Assembly: GCA_900769545.1 (NCBI GenBank)
Contig: CAAGGZ010000144.1
Location: forward strand, 1-9,669
Length of the DNA stretch: 9,669 nucleotides
Reading direction: 5' to 3'
Source: Clostridia bacterium
GTDB taxonomy: Bacteria > Bacillota > Clostridia > Christensenellales > Borkfalkiaceae
In this document: one piece after another, positions 7,901 to 9,669 of the stretch
How positions within the stretch are numbered: position 1 is the first letter of the stretch
Layout: every line of letters starts with the position of its first letter
Made by a program: the position numbers and the translations under genes
Notes under the pieces: generated by a model
Told to the model about the DNA's origin: nothing
The model's input: only the letters and a program-made list of their open reading frames with translations
Database searches by the model: none

Positions 7901-9669
7901 GGTTGGAGCAGTACCAACAACAACGTAGCTCCTACGGAAGCGCAATACCGTATGATGTACTATACGGCACTTGCATTCGGTATGGATTCCATCGGTTGGT
8001 GGGGCTATTCGCCTGAAACCGATAGCGCAGACTCCACGATTCTTCACGGTCAGACGCCTGCAAATATCGATAATACTACGACGGCTGCATATAGCGCAAT
8101 TCAGAATGTAAATACTGAAATCGCAGCGTTTGGTTCTATCTATAAGACCTATGATTGGCAGGGCGTTATTATGAGCTCGCCGAGCAAAGGTTTCATCGGT
8201 ATCGGTAAAGACGCTCAATATGACGCATTTAACAATGTAAAGAGCGACAGCTTGCTTTCCTCGTATATGCTTTCGGCTTCCAGTACGAGTTCGTTCTCGT
8301 CTATCAGCGGTTCGGGCAGCAATTACGTTATCAGCGTTATGAAAGATAACAATAATAACGAAGCGTTTACGGTAGTAAACTATTCGGCGCCCACGGACAA
8401 CAAAACGCTTTCTCTTACTTTGAAAGCAAATACTGCAGGACAGTACACTATTTATCAAGGCGGCGAACAAAATACGGTAACCATCACGACGAGCGGTTAT
8501 ACGCTTACGCTTGCTCCTGGGGAAGGCGCGTTTATTATGAACGCAAACACAACGCACAGCGTAACCTTCAAGAATTGGGACGGTACGGTATTGTATGAAA
8601 CCACCTGTCAAGTAGGTAGCACGCCTGTTTACGGCGCGGCAGAGCCTACGAGAGACGGATATACGTTTGCAGGTTGGACGCCTGCGCTTGGCGCAATTAC
8701 GGGCGACACCGTTTATACGGCAACGTTTAAAGGCTTGCCTACCATAACCTTCCAAAATTGGGATGGCACGGTATTACAGCAGAGCACTTGGGCATACGGA
8801 GCAACGCCTTCTTATAGCGGAGCAACGCCGACCAAGGACGGCTGTGAATTTGCAGGTTGGACGCCTGAAATCACTACGGTTACAGGTGACGCTGTTTATA
8901 CGGCAACGTTTAACGAAAAACATACGGTAACGTATGTGAACTATGATGGCTCGACAAACGTAAAATCGGTAGAAATTAACAGCGGTAGTACGATATCTTA
9001 CGTACCTGAAATGGACGGCTATATTTTCAAGGCTTGGACGCTTGACGGCGAAGCTTACGATATGAATACTGCGGTAACGTCCGATATTACGTTGGTTGCA
9101 ACGTGGTATAAGCAAGTAGACGGAATTGATGAAGTAATTTCTGCGCAAGTGCTTCTTGACGGCGTACAGTTGGAAGAAGGCTACGGCTATAAGGAAGAAG
9201 AAGTAACTGCGAACCCCAATGCAGGTTGGTACTTCGACTCCGATTATAACGGTACGACGGGCGCTAACGCTACGGATGACAACAAATTTGCTAATTGGGT
9301 GAAATTCACGTTGACCTATGACGGCGGCGCAGGTGCGAGCGAAACGGGTAGAGAAACCTATCTTGTATTGCCTGCCATCAATTACAAATTGTATTCGAAA
9401 GTAGATTTCGCATACACAAACAATGGTAACATTAAGGCGCTTACGATTTACGGTACGGAAGTGGCTCAATTCGGCGGCACGAATAAGCTTATCAGCATTG
9501 TTACGGATGAAAACGGCACGAAGTTGTACTTCCGCGAAATTAACAGCGTTTCGGGTGATGTAACAGTTGGCGCAAACGCTGTCATCGAGATTCCTGAAAG
9601 CGTAGCAAACGGCAGCGAAGGTCTTAAGTTGAATATCACAGTAGGCGGTTGGTTCAAGATGGCTATTAC
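4952..9669 (+). CDS. Giant secreted modular protein with GH-like barrel and InlB repeats (3' partial)
   Basis: The frame stays open from ATG 4952 to the window end, giving 1572 complete codons and no stop. AGGAGG (4941-4946) lies 5 nt upstream. Residues 1-34 form a signal peptide: KTMKK, a hydrophobic core, and a likely cut after AKA. Domains in order: divergent beta repeats (about 40-405), each with a GD-x-hydrophobic strand at 105, 251 and 370; an Ig-like segment (about 410-495); a domain I cannot name (about 497-675) with LRFSAEM and D592-G-D594-G; a MucBP-like segment (about 681-747); a glycoside-hydrolase-like barrel (about 748-1075) with WDEP at 868-871, MDSYP at 943-947 and WWGY at 1016-1019; its C-terminal beta domain (to about 1200) with VVNY and GEGAFIM; three InlB B-type repeats (1203-1387); and a beta-rich, possibly carbohydrate-binding module. 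It probably acts at the cell surface or outside the cell on a glycan. Any surface anchor lies beyond the window. A catalytic role is uncertain. Confidence 0.9.
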   Translation, partial: MKTMKKFWMIFCSFVFALALGLGITLKPNVTAKAATSADANITYACVEYSANDGTGVPTTYTLVAGLTTSSAYETFVYVNGEKTIATVNWGNFYIDHSTFDCEVGDTFLMEIPAGTYYQTDAYIATDVKMFLTLTNSYTDPNSGAYNKQGIFTITDASNIISETPYAVQLNRADWAMNASNASNLYLTIVDPDNTIKSGVATEDWANGAQYAPLGNAVTVNGVSLNKKIQKVYADPSQNAYMQVGNVSKPGDVLTFDGWFYNATQGAFRIEKTSFIYDGKSWDEENSGTYTLDVSTTSDANPQNGFYLSMEANHIPVSTTDSGWTYSTRPVGANFYGYYNSTSTEIKFRKFSVTDWYVALNESGIAAVAGDTISFGGWYVCTDASSVQHFIKLASASYQFDGTKWMNITPTISVSVGGAEIENDTLYVAPGQSVSEVTATASNGNTVTMNFGESVSGESFVLRSGESTSDYIATFSVTDSNGMIYRKTIAVRVGFEDFGMESGAAVRVKNNEVNGLRFSAEMSVDTYNRLEAQGATFGMVIVPRDYITEGYELTAENLFGSNAKYSATATAGSTQAVRRMLLLDNLTPSNRDGDGNYEIYGAITDILTNNLTREFVGVAYVCVNGEYIVASYYGNDMDNNARSIYYVSQKAVDANDNASAVQEKYIDVYNAYVESKGKTYNVSYTINYIKTKKGVTEVETETYKGELNSTVEIEAKNYDGFSLTSGVAGVVLKLYANKANVFDFYYKDTSLPDMDVTAWHHPKLDATNNYMNDTNKAIAETMRDAGFTSVMLNGSHTVGDLYLNSAANIEAMKNIINMYWTYGGITTYVSGKNGGATTEYVSLEDYEALEKAMATLLECEGFGGFFAWDEPLPTTASMERIAEYAAFFADLYGDEALFMVNLFPSYYDGWSSGDYTSYADYIEAYCEIVLPCFEDYGTKYLSMDSYPVYADGTLAQTFMYDLAVLKHYALEYDAQANAILQGCGWSSTNNNVAPTEAQYRMMYYTALAFGMDSIGWWGYSPETDSADSTILHGQTPANIDNTTTAAYSAIQNVNTEIAAFGSIYKTYDWQGVIMSSPSKGFIGIGKDAQYDAFNNVKSDSLLSSYMLSASSTSSFSSISGSGSNYVISVMKDNNNNEAFTVVNYSAPTDNKTLSLTLKANTAGQYTIYQGGEQNTVTITTSGYTLTLAPGEGAFIMNANTTHSVTFKNWDGTVLYETTCQVGSTPVYGAAEPTRDGYTFAGWTPALGAITGDTVYTATFKGLPTITFQNWDGTVLQQSTWAYGATPSYSGATPTKDGCEFAGWTPEITTVTGDAVYTATFNEKHTVTYVNYDGSTNVKSVEINSGSTISYVPEMDGYIFKAWTLDGEAYDMNTAVTSDITLVATWYKQVDGIDEVISAQVLLDGVQLEEGYGYKEEEVTANPNAGWYFDSDYNGTTGANATDDNKFANWVKFTLTYDGGAGASETGRETYLVLPAINYKLYSKVDFAYTNNGNIKALTIYGTEVAQFGGTNKLISIVTDENGTKLYFREINSVSGDVTVGANAVIEIPESVANGSEGLKLNITVGGWFKMAI
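5222..6166 (+). repeat. Divergent protein repeats in the N-terminal part of the giant protein
   Basis: At protein level, similar units recur: GDTFLMEIPAGTYY (from residue 105), GDVLTFDGWFY (from 251) and GDTISFGGWYV (from 370). Units two and three each end with a strand and YDGKSW or FDGTKW (W282 and W405) and are spaced 119 residues; the first unit is more distant. DNA identity is low, so the duplication is old. They look like beta-sandwich, possibly glycan-binding, modules. Confidence 0.55.
8558..9112 (+). repeat. Three InlB B-type (Listeria-Bacteroides) repeats
   Basis: Units lie at 8558-8734, 8741-8920 and 8921-9112 (residues 1203-1261, 1264-1323 and 1324-1387). Each has the V/ITF-x-N-x-DG start, a central DGY-x-FAGWT-type core and a closing YTATF or LVATW strand. 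Units one and two are close at DNA level: a 19-nt match (8666-8684 with 8849-8867) and a 20-nt match (8711-8730 with 8894-8913), so they duplicated recently. The third is divergent. Such repeats occur in surface proteins of Firmicutes and Bacteroidetes as spacer or adhesion modules. Confidence 0.85.

Noticed and set aside
7496..8755. Minus-strand open frame of 419 codons
   Set aside because: It is antisense to the giant secreted gene. The translation is Arg-, Cys- and Ile-rich with no recognisable domain, whereas the plus-strand frame has a signal peptide and coherent domains. It arises from codon bias.
8558..9112. Possible CRISPR-like or mobile repeat from the recurring DNA segments
   Set aside because: The repeats are in frame, about 180 nt long, and match InlB-type protein modules; there are no spacers or terminal inverted repeats.
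8774..9469. Minus-strand open frame of 231 codons
   Set aside because: It is a shadow of the InlB-repeat part of the giant gene, with biased composition and no motif.

Overview
The window reads as a carbohydrate-use locus of a Gram-positive, gut-type Clostridia (Bacillota). The evidence is strong AGGAGG ribosome binding sites, moderate-to-low G+C with A/T-rich intergenic DNA, a classical TTGAAA/TATAAT promoter, and a very large secreted protein carrying InlB-type (Listeria-Bacteroides) repeats. A Christensenellales- or Lachnospirales-like host is a guess from protein style, not something the sequence proves.

Layout. (1) Bases 10-2263, plus strand: a two-gene unit encoding a Gfo/Idh/MocA-family NAD(P)-dependent oxidoreductase with an unusual four-cysteine insert, then a GH29-type alpha-L-fucosidase that lacks a signal peptide and a C-terminal beta-sandwich. 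A 13-bp perfect hairpin follows. (2) Bases 2340-3612: a separate unit with its own good sigma-A-type promoter, encoding a cytoplasmic 402-residue TIM-barrel glycoside-hydrolase-like protein. A bidirectional terminator hairpin (about 3617-3654) is shared with the convergent next gene. (3) Bases 3658-4530, minus strand: an AraC-family regulator with an N-terminal cupin sensor domain. (4) Bases 4531-4821: A/T-rich divergent intergenic region. (5) Bases 4822-9669, plus strand: a 39-residue peptide gene, 10 nt upstream of a giant secreted modular protein that runs off the window still open (at least 1572 residues).

The giant protein is made of a signal peptide, divergent N-terminal beta repeats, an Ig-like segment, a domain I cannot name, a MucBP-like segment, a glycoside-hydrolase-like barrel with its own C-terminal beta domain, three InlB B-type repeats and a further beta-rich module. 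Its barrel and following beta domain match the stand-alone cytoplasmic protein of unit 2 along essentially its full length, so the locus holds an intracellular and an extracellular version of one enzyme-like fold. One candidate catalytic glutamate is absent from the secreted copy.

A working model (inference): the secreted protein binds or processes a host or dietary glycan at the cell surface. Imported fucosylated fragments are handled inside by the fucosidase, the oxidoreductase and the cytoplasmic barrel protein, under control of the AraC-type regulator. No transporter lies inside the window. The most unusual items are the small peptide in front of the giant gene and the paired barrel proteins.
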